Assembly: GCA_023412635.1 (NCBI GenBank)
Contig: JAEYNI010000198.1
Location: forward strand, 1-15,531
Direction: 5' to 3'
DNA length: 15,531 nucleotides
Source: Bacillota bacterium
Lineage (GTDB): Bacteria; Bacillota; Clostridia; Acetivibrionales; DSM-1351
Positions 1 through 7,785 of this stretch are shown here, in pieces. Below the pieces are notes generated by a model. The model made no database searches. It was not told the origin of the DNA and saw only the letters and a list, made by a program, of their open reading frames with translations. The translations under genes and the position numbers were made by a program. How positions within the stretch are numbered: position 1 is the stretch's first letter; each line of letters begins with the position of its first letter.

Positions 1-152
1 GCGCAGTGAAAGCTGCCAAATTTATTCATAAAAAGTCAGGTTACTTCGAAATGAAAGATGTACTTGACCTGGAGAGGGTACTCAAGACCTATATTGAGAA
101 TAGTGACAGGCATAAAAGACGGAATCCTGAACTAAAGCAAAAGTCAGTCTGA
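1..152 (+). CDS. dapB: 4-hydroxy-tetrahydrodipicolinate reductase, C-terminal end (partial)
   Basis: Only the last 49 codons are present, read in the third forward frame from base 3 to the TGA at 150-152. The segment AVKAAKFIHKKSG followed by GYFEMKDVLDL matches the conserved C-terminus of DapB (compare SGLFDMRDVLDL in the Escherichia coli enzyme, from memory). DapB is a cytosolic reductase that uses NAD(P)H to reduce 4-hydroxy-tetrahydrodipicolinate in lysine and diaminopimelate synthesis. DAP feeds peptidoglycan, and the pathway also supplies dipicolinate for spores. About 26 charged residues follow the conserved block, so this copy has a longer tail than usual. The gene runs convergently into the downstream carboxypeptidase homologue, and a hairpin terminator lies just after it. 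The assignment rests on a short motif only. Confidence 0.68.
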   Translation, partial: AVKAAKFIHKKSGYFEMKDVLDLERVLKTYIENSDRHKRRNPELKQKSV

Positions 153-176
153 TCCCTCCTTGTGCTGTAATACAAA

Positions 177-214
177 ATGAGACACCTTATTTTTTAGGGT
201 GTCCCATTTTTTTT
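177..214 (+). terminator. Rho-independent terminator after dapB
   Basis: The arms GACACC (181-186) and GGTGTC (198-203) form a stem that extends outward with one mismatch, and a run of eight T follows at 207-214. It ends dapB transcription. The hairpin contains the last codons and the stop of the convergent gene. Only a short T run exists on the opposite strand, so it is probably weaker in that direction. Confidence 0.75.
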
Positions 215-1428
215 GCAATTTTTATTATAAACTTTATCATGTAATAAAAAGCAAGTATAAGCTCTATGGCCAGAAGAATTATGACAATGATTACCAAATC
301 TCGGTTTTCTGCAAGTATTTTATTAATTCTGGCTTTATAATCCTCAGGTGCGACAACTTCTCTGTCGGAATACAGATCCACATCAATTTCTGTTCCATCT
401 TCGAGCGTGTATTTAACTACTCCCGCAACAGTATCCGTTTTAATTGGCAGAGTCAGCTTCTCATTTTTAGTAAAGGAGATATTCTTGACATAGCTTTGTC
501 CTACGGGATATGTGTAATATATATCTATTTTACTTATTAAATTAACATCGATATCCTGAACATTTATTGTTCGAAGGGGTATGTCCTTTGAAACCAGAAT
601 CCCGTTGTAAAAATGCTGAAATCCATAGTCGAACAATTGTGTAGTTTGTGTAAGGGCGCTTTCTTCATCCTTATCAAATACCACGGCGAGGAGCCTGCGC
701 CCATCTCTGGTTGCTGTTGTAACAGAAATAACACCCTGCTTGGGGTTTGTGCCTATCTTTCCGCCATCAACACCACTATAACTCCAGAAAAGTTTATTCT
801 GATTAGTAAGAATTGATGAATTCTTTCCGTCGCCCCAGGCTATCCCTTTTGATCCGAATATAGAGTTGAAGACCGGATTGGAAATTGCTATTTTAATCAG
901 TTTGGCAATATCCCTTACTGACGTAAACTGGGCTTCGTCATATAAACCTGTTGGATTAACAAAATATGTATGATTCAGCATACTTTTTTTTGCGGTCTCA
1001 TTCATCAGGCCGACAAACTTGTTAACATCTCCATTGCCTACATATTCAGCCAAAGCAACTGCTGCATCGTTACCCGGAGACAGCATAACACCATACAGCA
1101 GGTCCTTAACGGTATAAAGGTTTCCCACTGTCAGATTCAGCGAAGCTCCGTTTATTCCCGCAGCATTCTTACTAATGGTAACCTTTGAGTTTAATTGAGT
1201 TTTATCTATGGTTATAAGTGCTGTCATTAACTTACACATTATCGATGGAGATAAAAGTTTGTCCGCTTCCTTTTCATAGAGAGTCTGACCTCTGAGCGTG
1301 TCAATAAGTATAGCTGAACTGGCTGACAGCTCCTCCTCAGGTGTCCATGCAGAAACGGGAACAATATTTATGGATAAAATGGAAAATATTAATATAAACA
1401 CAACAAATAATCGATGTAATTTCTTCAT
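187..1428 (-). CDS. D,D-carboxypeptidase (peptidase S11/PBP5-type) homologue with degenerate active site
   Basis: The 413-residue protein has a signal peptide (about 1-27), an S11 peptidase domain (about 33-255), a PBP5 C-terminal-like domain (about 275-365) and a C-terminal membrane helix (about 377-402). This is the DacF/DacB/PBP5 layout; active members trim the terminal D-alanine from stem peptides on the outer face of the membrane. The fold is well supported by ASSAILIDTLRGQTLYEKEAD, NDAAVALAEYVGN and TRDGRRLLAVV. The three catalytic motifs are altered: SxxK reads I63-M-C-K66, with a serine one position too early; SxN reads P118-G-N120, again with a serine just before; and KTG reads K224-I-G226. 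I checked all three against the DNA. The frame is intact, which suggests a pseudoenzyme rather than decay. Translation starts at the ATG (1426-1428) with GAGG upstream. The gene diverges from the germinant receptor operon. Confidence 0.9.
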   Translation of the reverse strand: MKKLHRLFVVFILIFSILSINIVPVSAWTPEEELSASSAILIDTLRGQTLYEKEADKLLSPSIMCKLMTALITIDKTQLNSKVTISKNAAGINGASLNLTVGNLYTVKDLLYGVMLSPGNDAAVALAEYVGNGDVNKFVGLMNETAKKSMLNHTYFVNPTGLYDEAQFTSVRDIAKLIKIAISNPVFNSIFGSKGIAWGDGKNSSILTNQNKLFWSYSGVDGGKIGTNPKQGVISVTTATRDGRRLLAVVFDKDEESALTQTTQLFDYGFQHFYNGILVSKDIPLRTINVQDIDVNLISKIDIYYTYPVGQSYVKNISFTKNEKLTLPIKTDTVAGVVKYTLEDGTEIDVDLYSDREVVAPEDYKARINKILAENRDLVIIVIILLAIELILAFYYMIKFIIKIAKKMGHPKK

Positions 1429-1510
1429 TTAACTTCTGATCCTCATTTGTATTTATTTGTTTTTGTAAATAAAGATTCCTAATCAAATTATCAAAAAAGC
1501 TTATACTATT

Positions 1511-1539
1511 ATGATAGTTTATTAACTATTTTTTCACAA
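1511..1539 (-). promoter_or_regulatory. Probable sigma-A-type promoter for the carboxypeptidase homologue
   Basis: Read on the minus strand, TTGTGA (1534-1539) and TATCAT (1511-1516) are separated by 17 bases, a 4/6 and a 5/6 match to consensus. It overlaps three alternating half-sites, ACTAT (1505), ATAGT (1514) and ACTAT (1525), which could be an operator or simply AT-rich noise. Confidence 0.4.
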
Positions 1540-1581
1540 GGTAGAAAACATAAATAAAAAATTAAATTAACATTACATGAA

Positions 1582-1590
1582 TTTGTCAAA
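1582..1590 (+). promoter_or_regulatory. Candidate Spo0A box between the divergent genes
   Basis: TTTGTCAAA fits the published 0A-box consensus TTTGTCRAA exactly. It lies about 90 bases upstream of the germination operon and about 155 bases upstream of the divergent gene. A nine-base match in AT-rich DNA can occur by chance, and Spo0A control of a receptor operon would be unexpected. Confidence 0.25.
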
Positions 1591-1673
1591 TCGTACAAAT
1601 GTATATAAAAATAAGTTAACTACCATAATATTTTTAAAAGATACAAATTTTCAACAGATTGAGGGAGTAAACT

Positions 1674-3392
1674 TTGGGCTTCTTAAATTATCTTATATTC
1701 AAGGAACATAATAAAAAGGAAGAGTTTATACTAAAAGAAAATAAAAAACAGAACTGCGAAACTGCTCTTAATGCAGCGTCACTAGATACCTTTGGAAAGG
1801 AAGAGCTGGAGGAGGAATTCATTGACTGTACTGTCGGTGATGACATTTTAAAAAGGAAGATATCAAATGATCTGGATTTTAATCTGAAGGTAATGAAACA
1901 AACTTATAAAATACCCAATAATAGCGACATGGTTAACAGAGAATTTAATATAACCGTAAAGAACAAAGTGTTGAAGGGATTTATAGTTTTTATTGACGGC
2001 ATGACAGATAGAACCAGCATAAGTCGCAGTATTCTTCAGCCTCTGATGCTTCTGTCGAATCTTGATATAAGGGAAGAAATCAAAGATATAGGCGAATTTA
2101 TATATAACAGACTACTTCCGTTTAACCAAATAACAAAGGTTGACAATTACAAGGAGTTAATCAGAAATATAAATTTCGGAGGCTGTGCTGTTTTTATTGA
2201 AGGGTTGGACTACGCTTATGCGGCCGATGTTAAATCATGGGAACATAGGGGAGTAGATCCTCCCAGATCGGAAACTGTTATACGCGGCCCACAGGAGTCT
2301 TTCAATGAACAGATTAGAGCCAATACTGCACTTATTAGAAAAATATTAAAGGATAAGGATTTAATGGTGGAAGGCACCACTATCGGGAAACGAAGTAACA
2401 CTCCTTGTGCTGTGATTTATATCAAGGATATTGCAAATGAATCTCTGGTGCAGGAAGTATTAAAGCGAGTAAAAAACATTGATGTTGACTATATATTTGA
2501 TACAGGAGAACTTGAGCAGCTGATTGAGGATAGTACCTTTATTTCAGCTCCACAGATAGTTGCGACTGAGAGACCAGACAGGGTGGCCATGATGCTGGCT
2601 CAAGGAAATATAGCAGTTACGATGGACGGCAGCCCGTTTGTACTTGTTATGCCTGCAACAGTTACTGAATTCCTGCATACTACTGAAGATAACAACATCA
2701 GGTATCCCTACGTAAATTTCATCAGAATAATAAGAATTATCGGTGTAATTATTGCACTGCTCCTACCAGGATTATATATTGCTGTAACAAACTTTCATCA
2801 GGAAATGATACCTACAAATCTTCTGTTTGCAATAGAGGCTTCAAGGGAAAATGTACCGTTCCCGTCTGTTGTTGAATTACTGCTGATGGAGTTCTCATTT
2901 GAATTGATCAGGGAAGCAGGTATAAGGATTCCGGGGGCTATCGGTTCAACAATAGGAATTGTCGGTGGTTTGATTTTAGGTCAGGCTGCAGTATCCGCAA
3001 ATCTGGTTAGCCCAATTATGATAATAATTGTGGCCATAACTGCACTTGGTTCTTTTGCCATCCCCAGCTTTTCAATGTCCTTTTCAATAAGGCTGATAAG
3101 GTTTGCTTACATTATACTTGGAGCTACTGCAGGCTTTTTAGGTGTAGCTCTTGGCCTGACAATAAACGCCTTGATTCTTGCCGGTTCGAAGTCTTTTGGA
3201 GTGCCATTTCTGGTACCTTTTGGACCGAGAACAAAAGGAACATACTCCGATAAGCTGTCCAGAAAACCCATATGGAAGCAGGAGAGCAGGCCTGATTATT
3301 TAAATACAAAGGATATAAAGAGTCAGCCAAAAATCAGCAGAAGCTGGACTGTAAAAAATAATGCATCAGAGGATGATGAAAATGAAGACTAA
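1674..3392 (+). CDS. gerAA: Spore germinant receptor subunit A (GerA/GerKA family)
   Basis: The 572-residue protein has the GerA-family plan: a long soluble N-terminal region (about 1-345) and a C-terminal membrane domain with several helices (about 350-515). The family signatures MDGSPFVLVMPATVTEF, PFPSVVELLLMEFSFELIREAGIRIP and IGIVGGLILGQAAVSA are all present. A subunits form the inner spore membrane receptor with B and C subunits, detect germinants and trigger ion and dipicolinate release. The start is TTG (1674-1676), seven bases after GAGGGAG; no upstream ATG is in frame with a better site. It is the first gene of an A-B-C operon and its 3' end overlaps the next gene. The charged C-terminal tail ends in an acidic run. 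Which receptor paralogue this is (A, K or other) cannot be told from sequence alone. Confidence 0.95.
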   Translation: MGFLNYLIFKEHNKKEEFILKENKKQNCETALNAASLDTFGKEELEEEFIDCTVGDDILKRKISNDLDFNLKVMKQTYKIPNNSDMVNREFNITVKNKVLKGFIVFIDGMTDRTSISRSILQPLMLLSNLDIREEIKDIGEFIYNRLLPFNQITKVDNYKELIRNINFGGCAVFIEGLDYAYAADVKSWEHRGVDPPRSETVIRGPQESFNEQIRANTALIRKILKDKDLMVEGTTIGKRSNTPCAVIYIKDIANESLVQEVLKRVKNIDVDYIFDTGELEQLIEDSTFISAPQIVATERPDRVAMMLAQGNIAVTMDGSPFVLVMPATVTEFLHTTEDNNIRYPYVNFIRIIRIIGVIIALLLPGLYIAVTNFHQEMIPTNLLFAIEASRENVPFPSVVELLLMEFSFELIREAGIRIPGAIGSTIGIVGGLILGQAAVSANLVSPIMIIIVAITALGSFAIPSFSMSFSIRLIRFAYIILGATAGFLGVALGLTINALILAGSKSFGVPFLVPFGPRTKGTYSDKLSRKPIWKQESRPDYLNTKDIKSQPKISRSWTVKNNASEDDENED

Positions 3393-4488
3393 AATAACCT
3401 TTGGTTCCTGGGAAGGCATAACTGTATTGGCTAATTTGATATTCGTTCAGGTACTCCTGTCATACCCCCGCGATATGGCTCTTTATAGTGGTAGTGCCGG
3501 GTGGATGATTCCAGTGCTGTCAACTGTTATAATACTGATTTATTTTTCGGTGGTAGCAGCCTTATATAAAAATATGGGCAGTCTGGATTTACTGGATATT
3601 AGTGAAAAAGCGGGTGGAAGAGTGTTAAAAATAATTGTGGGCTTTTTAGCCGCAGCATATCTTTTCTCCCAACTAACTTCAGCCCTTGGTGGTTTTTCGA
3701 AGATGTTGAAAATAATTTCACTTGATAAATCTCCTTTGAGCTTTGTGGAGATACTTTTTATTGTCGGAATAGTATTTTCTGCTTTCTTTGGAATTGAAGC
3801 GGTTGTAAGAATTAATGCATTTTTGCTGCCTGTGGTAATAGTAGGCTTTTTACTCATTACAATAGGTGTTATTCCGCAGCTTGATGTCAATAACCTTTTT
3901 CCGATTTTGGGCGAAGGATACATGTCTGTTGCGAAGGGAAGTCTTTACAAACTTTCAGCCTTTTCATCCTTGATAATACTTTTTTTTATGGTCCCCTTTA
4001 TAAAAAAGAGATACCTTAAAAGAGTGGGTTATATGTCTATTATGGTTTCCGGCTTGCTGCTGCTATGGTCAACACTTTCTTTTTTACTGCTATATCCATA
4101 TCAGATTGCAGTTGATAGCAAAATACCCGTATTCCAGATGGCAAAGCATATAGAGGTGGGAAATATGTTTCAAAGGATAGAGTCGATATTTGTACTTATC
4201 AGTTCAATATCTGCGCTGCTTTACCTTGGAGTTATTTTTACCTTTCTTATCTTCATAATTAAAAAGACTCTGAGCCTGAAAAAATCAAGGCCGTTAGTTT
4301 TTCCTATGGCTGTAATCTGCCTGACAGTTTCCGATCAACTGCAAGGTATGAATATTGATTTTGTCAACTCAAAGGCAGCTAATCTAATCTGGCTTTTTGG
4401 TCTTGTATTACCTCTGATAGTAGTTATAATCGGAGCAGGCAGAAAAGTGGGGAGGAAACTTGTAGAAGGAGGCGGGGAGAATGAATAG
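3382..4488 (+). CDS. gerAB: Spore germinant receptor subunit B (GerAB/GerKB permease family)
   Basis: This is an almost wholly hydrophobic protein of 368 residues with about ten membrane helices, the size and profile of the GerAB endospore germination family within the amino acid-polyamine-organocation transporter superfamily. It begins with the typical segment KITFGSWEGITVLANLIFVQ. B subunits are thought to hold the germinant-binding pocket in the inner spore membrane. I chose the ATG at 3382 because AGAGG sits nine bases before it; an in-frame ATG at 3361 has no ribosome binding site and would only add seven residues. The start overlaps the end of the A subunit gene by 11 bases, and the stop overlaps the C subunit start (ATGAATAG), so the three are probably translationally coupled. 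Confidence 0.93.
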   Translation: MKTKITFGSWEGITVLANLIFVQVLLSYPRDMALYSGSAGWMIPVLSTVIILIYFSVVAALYKNMGSLDLLDISEKAGGRVLKIIVGFLAAAYLFSQLTSALGGFSKMLKIISLDKSPLSFVEILFIVGIVFSAFFGIEAVVRINAFLLPVVIVGFLLITIGVIPQLDVNNLFPILGEGYMSVAKGSLYKLSAFSSLIILFFMVPFIKKRYLKRVGYMSIMVSGLLLLWSTLSFLLLYPYQIAVDSKIPVFQMAKHIEVGNMFQRIESIFVLISSISALLYLGVIFTFLIFIIKKTLSLKKSRPLVFPMAVICLTVSDQLQGMNIDFVNSKAANLIWLFGLVLPLIVVIIGAGRKVGRKLVEGGGENE

Positions 4489-5716
4489 GTTAATCAGGTG
4501 CTCAGCAGCCTTCCTATTTGTATTATTTCTTATTTCTGTTTTGACAGGCTGTTATGATAACCGTGAAATAGAAGACTTGGCATACGTTATAGCCATAGGC
4601 ATTGATGAGGCTGGGGGAGATAATTTCAATCTTACCTTCCAGACGGCGGTACCACAGGCTATTACAGGAGGCGGGGGAGAGGGAACTGACATTACCTCCT
4701 ATAAAACCGATAATTTCCTGTCAGGGTTGAAAAAATCAGGACAATATCTGAGCCGGAATATCAATCTTTCACATGCAAAAGTTATTGTTGTTTCAGAGGC
4801 TATTGCAAAAAAAGGAATGACTGCATTTGTCAATGGTTTGCAGCAAGGGATGCAAATCAGACAGGATATTAATATAATTGTAGCGGCAGAAGGTGCAAAG
4901 AAGTACCTGGAGTCCATTCAACCAAAGATTTCCTCAAACCCCTCAAAATACTATGAACTGCTTTTCCAATCCTACGAATCAGATTTCCTGATACCTCAGG
5001 CCCGACTGGAGGAATATTTGTACAGAGCCAAGAATAAGGATGCCCAGCCATTGGCAATCTACACAGCGGTTGATAAAACCATTGTTGAAACCAAGAAACC
5101 AGAGGACAACGAAGAGGAAGGCAAACCGGCTGCAGGGAAGGATGAGGAGAAAAAAAAAGGTGGAGGAGGCTCTAAAAAAGGTGGAGATGAGGAGCAGGAG
5201 AAAATGTCTTTGAGCGGTCTGGCAGTATTCAAATCCGACAAAATGGTGGGAAGGCTAGCACCCAAGGAGGCGTCCATATTTGCTCTAATGACTGGTCCAA
5301 ACAATATCAATTTGGAAATCGATGACCCTCTCGACCGTAGGTTTAAAGTTCTAAGCAATTTAAAGAAGGAAAAAACCTCCCGTACAAAGGTGACATTTAA
5401 AAACGGAAAGCCCATTATTACCATAGACTTGAATATTGATATAAGCGTCCAATCCATCCAGAGTGAATACGATTATGATAACCCAGAAAATGCAGAAATA
5501 CTTAACAAGGCATATAAGGAAATGCTTGAAAAGGAAATTCAAAAGCTCTTGAGTAAAGCAACCTATGAATATAAATCGGATATTTTTGGATACGGTATAC
5601 TTGCAAGAAGAAATTTTTTATCGATAGCTGACTGGGAAAAAGCAAAGTGGACCGATGCCTTTTCAAAAACAAAGTATGATTTAAGGCTGAATGCCGAGGT
5701 AATCCGACAAGGATAG
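4481..5716 (+). CDS. gerAC: Spore germinant receptor subunit C, lipoprotein (Ger(x)C family)
   Basis: The 411-residue protein carries a lipoprotein signal peptide with lipobox L21-T-G-C24, followed by YDNREIEDLAYVIAIGID, the conserved start of mature Ger(x)C proteins. The C subunit is a diacylglycerol-anchored protein on the outer face of the inner spore membrane. The C-terminal domain (about 245-411) ends with the usual DIFGYG and LRLNAEVIRQG blocks. Between the two halves lies a very charged insert of about 40 residues (about 203-243), rich in Lys, Glu and Gly and including KKKGGGGSKKGGDEE, which I do not recognise as normal for the family. The start ATG has AAGGAGG eight bases upstream and overlaps the end of the B subunit gene by 8 bases. 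Confidence 0.94.
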   Translation: MNRLIRCSAAFLFVLFLISVLTGCYDNREIEDLAYVIAIGIDEAGGDNFNLTFQTAVPQAITGGGGEGTDITSYKTDNFLSGLKKSGQYLSRNINLSHAKVIVVSEAIAKKGMTAFVNGLQQGMQIRQDINIIVAAEGAKKYLESIQPKISSNPSKYYELLFQSYESDFLIPQARLEEYLYRAKNKDAQPLAIYTAVDKTIVETKKPEDNEEEGKPAAGKDEEKKKGGGGSKKGGDEEQEKMSLSGLAVFKSDKMVGRLAPKEASIFALMTGPNNINLEIDDPLDRRFKVLSNLKKEKTSRTKVTFKNGKPIITIDLNIDISVQSIQSEYDYDNPENAEILNKAYKEMLEKEIQKLLSKATYEYKSDIFGYGILARRNFLSIADWEKAKWTDAFSKTKYDLRLNAEVIRQG

Positions 5717-5782
5717 TCTAAAGGGTTTAAGGTAATCGATAGTAGTTAGTGACCAGGTAGAATTTTTCACGGAGATGATAAA

Positions 5783-5950
5783 ATGATATTTAAAATAGTA
5801 GTGATGCTTATTGTTATATGGATCAGTATATACACTTTTAGTTTCGGTGTGTGGACCTGGAACAAGAAGAACAGGTTCGGTGCCTTTGTTGTTATGCTTA
5901 TTGCACTTATTACAACTGTACTGCCCTTTATGTATTTATTTTTTAAGTAG
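5783..5950 (+). CDS. Small two-helix membrane protein, candidate D-type subunit of the germinant receptor operon
   Basis: The 55-residue ORF starts with ATG and has GGAG eight bases upstream. It encodes MIFKIVVMLIVIWISIYTFS, a short polar turn with WNKKNRFG (about 26-33), and a second hydrophobic helix ending in FMYLFFK. It lies 66 bases after the C subunit gene and before the next strong terminator at 6007, with no promoter that I can see between them, so it is probably cotranscribed with the receptor. Some Bacillus receptor operons carry a small D gene for a two-helix membrane protein that modulates receptor function. Size, topology and place agree with that role, but I see no sequence identity to prove it. 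Alternatively it is an unrelated small membrane protein. Confidence 0.7.
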   Translation: MIFKIVVMLIVIWISIYTFSFGVWTWNKKNRFGAFVVMLIALITTVLPFMYLFFK

Positions 5951-6006
5951 AATAAAAATACTGTTTCTGGTGAATAATTAAAGTGTATATCCGACATACG
6001 ATTTTA

Positions 6007-6054
6007 AGCAAAAGACATGACTTGCCCCTAAAGCTGTCATGTCTTTTGCTTTTT
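6007..6054 (+). terminator. Strong Rho-independent terminator of the germinant receptor operon
   Basis: A perfect 15-base-pair stem (6007-6021 with 6036-6050), a 14-base loop and a short T run make a strong terminator. It marks the end of the operon after the small membrane protein gene. Confidence 0.9.
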
Positions 6055-6218
6055 ATGACATCCGATGGTAATATATGTATAAGTAATATATATTCATAGA
6101 TTAGCTACTTAATATGCTAAATATACTTTATATAGGACTTAATATAGATAATTGATTTTGTTACTTAATGTTGATAATGAATTAGTGAATTAGAGACTCA
6201 GTGCGAGGAGGCGGGCTA
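6055..6218 (+). other. AT-rich leader region of the DinB-like gene with short direct repeats
   Basis: No gene is visible here. ACTTAAT occurs three times (6107, 6137 and 6163), and ACTTTATATAG (6125) is nearly repeated as ACTTAATATAG (6137). TTGATT (6152) with GATAAT (6173) is a possible but poorly spaced promoter. The repeats may be a regulator site or simple AT-rich drift. Confidence 0.3.
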
Positions 6219-6698
6219 ATGATTTTAAATAAGGAAGTACTTGCTAAAACTTTGAAGGAGCTGCCGGACATTATTGAAGCTTATGTAAGCAATATTCCGG
6301 CCGAAGTTCTTGATATTAAGAGAAACGATGAAACCTGGACCATAAGGGAACATATTTACCACATTGTCCAGGTGCAGGATATGATTTACGCTAGAATACT
6401 TACTATTAAAGATGAGAAGCATCCTGTTATAGCTCCTTATTTCCCCGAAAATGAGACAGAGAGAACTGCTTTATACGCTTCTCTTGATGAGGCCTTTTCA
6501 AAATATACAGATATTCGAAATAAACAATTATCCCTTATTGACCAGCTTACTGAAGCGGCTTTGAATAAAGACGCGGTGCATGGTGAGTATATTCAGTATA
6601 ATATTCCGATAATTATTAACCATATGATTTTCCACGAATACTGGCATATGTACAGAATAGAGCAGATATGGCTGACCAGGGACGAGTATTTTGTGTAA
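6219..6698 (+). CDS. DinB-like (DinB_2 superfamily) protein
   Basis: The 159-residue protein has the four-helix-bundle pattern of the DinB/YfiT-like superfamily, whose members are often metal-binding and include thiol transferases. Visible signs are TWTIREHIYHIVQVQD (about 39-54), with a histidine in the first half, and HMIFHEYWHMYRI (about 135-147), which carries the paired histidines H139 and H143 near the C-terminus. Together with H48 these could form the metal triad. The substrate cannot be inferred. I start it at ATG 6219 because AGGAGG lies seven bases upstream; a GTG at 6201 is in frame but precedes that site. It heads a small set of co-directional accessory genes. Confidence 0.75.
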   Translation: MILNKEVLAKTLKELPDIIEAYVSNIPAEVLDIKRNDETWTIREHIYHIVQVQDMIYARILTIKDEKHPVIAPYFPENETERTALYASLDEAFSKYTDIRNKQLSLIDQLTEAALNKDAVHGEYIQYNIPIIINHMIFHEYWHMYRIEQIWLTRDEYFV

Positions 6699-6771
6699 CA
6701 GCAACAACTTTAATTCCAAAAATCAATAATTGTAATTTAAAAGCACCAACATAATAAGAGGAGGGATTTTT

Positions 6772-7734
6772 ATGCCTGAAAATAAACTGTGGAAATATTT
6801 AGACGTAATTAAATTCCTTACACTTGTCAACGGAGAACTCTATTTTGCCAGAGCAGATAAGTTTAAAGATAAATATGAGGGGGCAATACCAAAGCAAAAT
6901 TATCTTCATTTTGCAGATATGTACCGCAGAGCAAAATTAAATCATAGGGATAACGCCAGCGAATCAGATATTAATCTTGAGGCGAATTATACCAGAAAAG
7001 GATTACCTAAGGGAATTGAAAAAGATATTAGAAAAGAGTTCTTTAGAAAATTTAACGAGAGAAAGAAAAAGGTTGCAATAAGCTGCTGGCATCTAAATGA
7101 AAGCGAATCAGCCGCCATGTGGGAAATATATTCCAGAGCCGGACAGGGGATTGCTGTATGTACTACACTGCAGAAACTGCATAAAATAAGAAAGCCAAAT
7201 GGGTATGAAATGGAAATGTTCAAGGTGGATTATATCGACTTTGACAAGACATTCGACTCAGGATTTACAGATTATGAACTTCTTCCCTTTAAGAATAAAA
7301 GAAAAGAATTCGAGTATGAGCATGAATTCAGAATTATGCTATATCAGAAAAGTAGGGAGCATACCAGAGAGGGAAGCGAACCTAAAGGAGAAGCTGAAGA
7401 TAGAACCAAGACCGGAACTGATATCGTAACAGTTGACAATTCAACTTTTACCCATTCAACCGTTATCAATCCAACCCCACCAGTAAACTCAACTCCTGTC
7501 AATACAAAACAGAGTGAACCTCGGGAGTTTATTTCAGCACTTAATTATCTTCCTGAGGAGGGAATAAGGATAGGTCTAAATACCTCTGAAATAATAGACG
7601 AAATAATAGCCTCTCCTGAAATGAAGAAATACGAAGTAGCTGAAATTCAGAAAATACTTGATCTGATAAACAGGCTTAAGGGGACCAACTTCAAAATTAA
7701 GAGATCAAGGCTTTACGAAAACCTGCATTATTGA
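6772..7734 (+). CDS. DUF2971-family protein with Thr/Pro-rich insert
   Basis: The 320-residue protein carries the usual DUF2971 landmarks: WKYLDV near the N-terminus, GELYFARADKFKDKYEG (21-37), ISCWHLNESESAAMWEIYSRAGQGIAV (split around C105 and W117), VDYIDF (152-157), and KNKRKEFEYEHEFRIML (174-190). The family is widespread in bacteria; its biochemical role is not established, and some members lie in mobile or defence contexts. Residues about 194-252 form a charged then Thr/Asn/Pro-rich stretch (THSTVINPTPPVNSTPVN) that looks like a disordered linker, before the final conserved part (REFISALNYLPEEG onward). AGGAGGG precedes the ATG. The short gap to the next gene suggests cotranscription. 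Confidence 0.8.
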   Translation: MPENKLWKYLDVIKFLTLVNGELYFARADKFKDKYEGAIPKQNYLHFADMYRRAKLNHRDNASESDINLEANYTRKGLPKGIEKDIRKEFFRKFNERKKKVAISCWHLNESESAAMWEIYSRAGQGIAVCTTLQKLHKIRKPNGYEMEMFKVDYIDFDKTFDSGFTDYELLPFKNKRKEFEYEHEFRIMLYQKSREHTREGSEPKGEAEDRTKTGTDIVTVDNSTFTHSTVINPTPPVNSTPVNTKQSEPREFISALNYLPEEGIRIGLNTSEIIDEIIASPEMKKYEVAEIQKILDLINRLKGTNFKIKRSRLYENLHY

Positions 7735-7785
7735 GTAATTGTACTATACATGTATCACTTACAAAATATGATTAGAGAGGAATTT

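Noticed and set aside
1578..1608. Possible sigma-G promoter TGAATT with a TATATAA downstream
   Set aside because: The -35 is reasonable, but the -10 matches the CATACTA-type consensus at only about four of seven positions, so I did not list it.
5059..5457. 132-codon minus-strand ORF rich in Phe, Ser and Pro
   Set aside because: It is the antisense of the charged insert and C-terminal half of the GerC gene; the composition follows from the Lys/Gly/Glu codons.
6055..6200. Short ACTTAAT repeats as a CRISPR-like array
   Set aside because: Repeats are only 7-11 bases, irregularly spaced and AT-rich; no array structure or cas genes.
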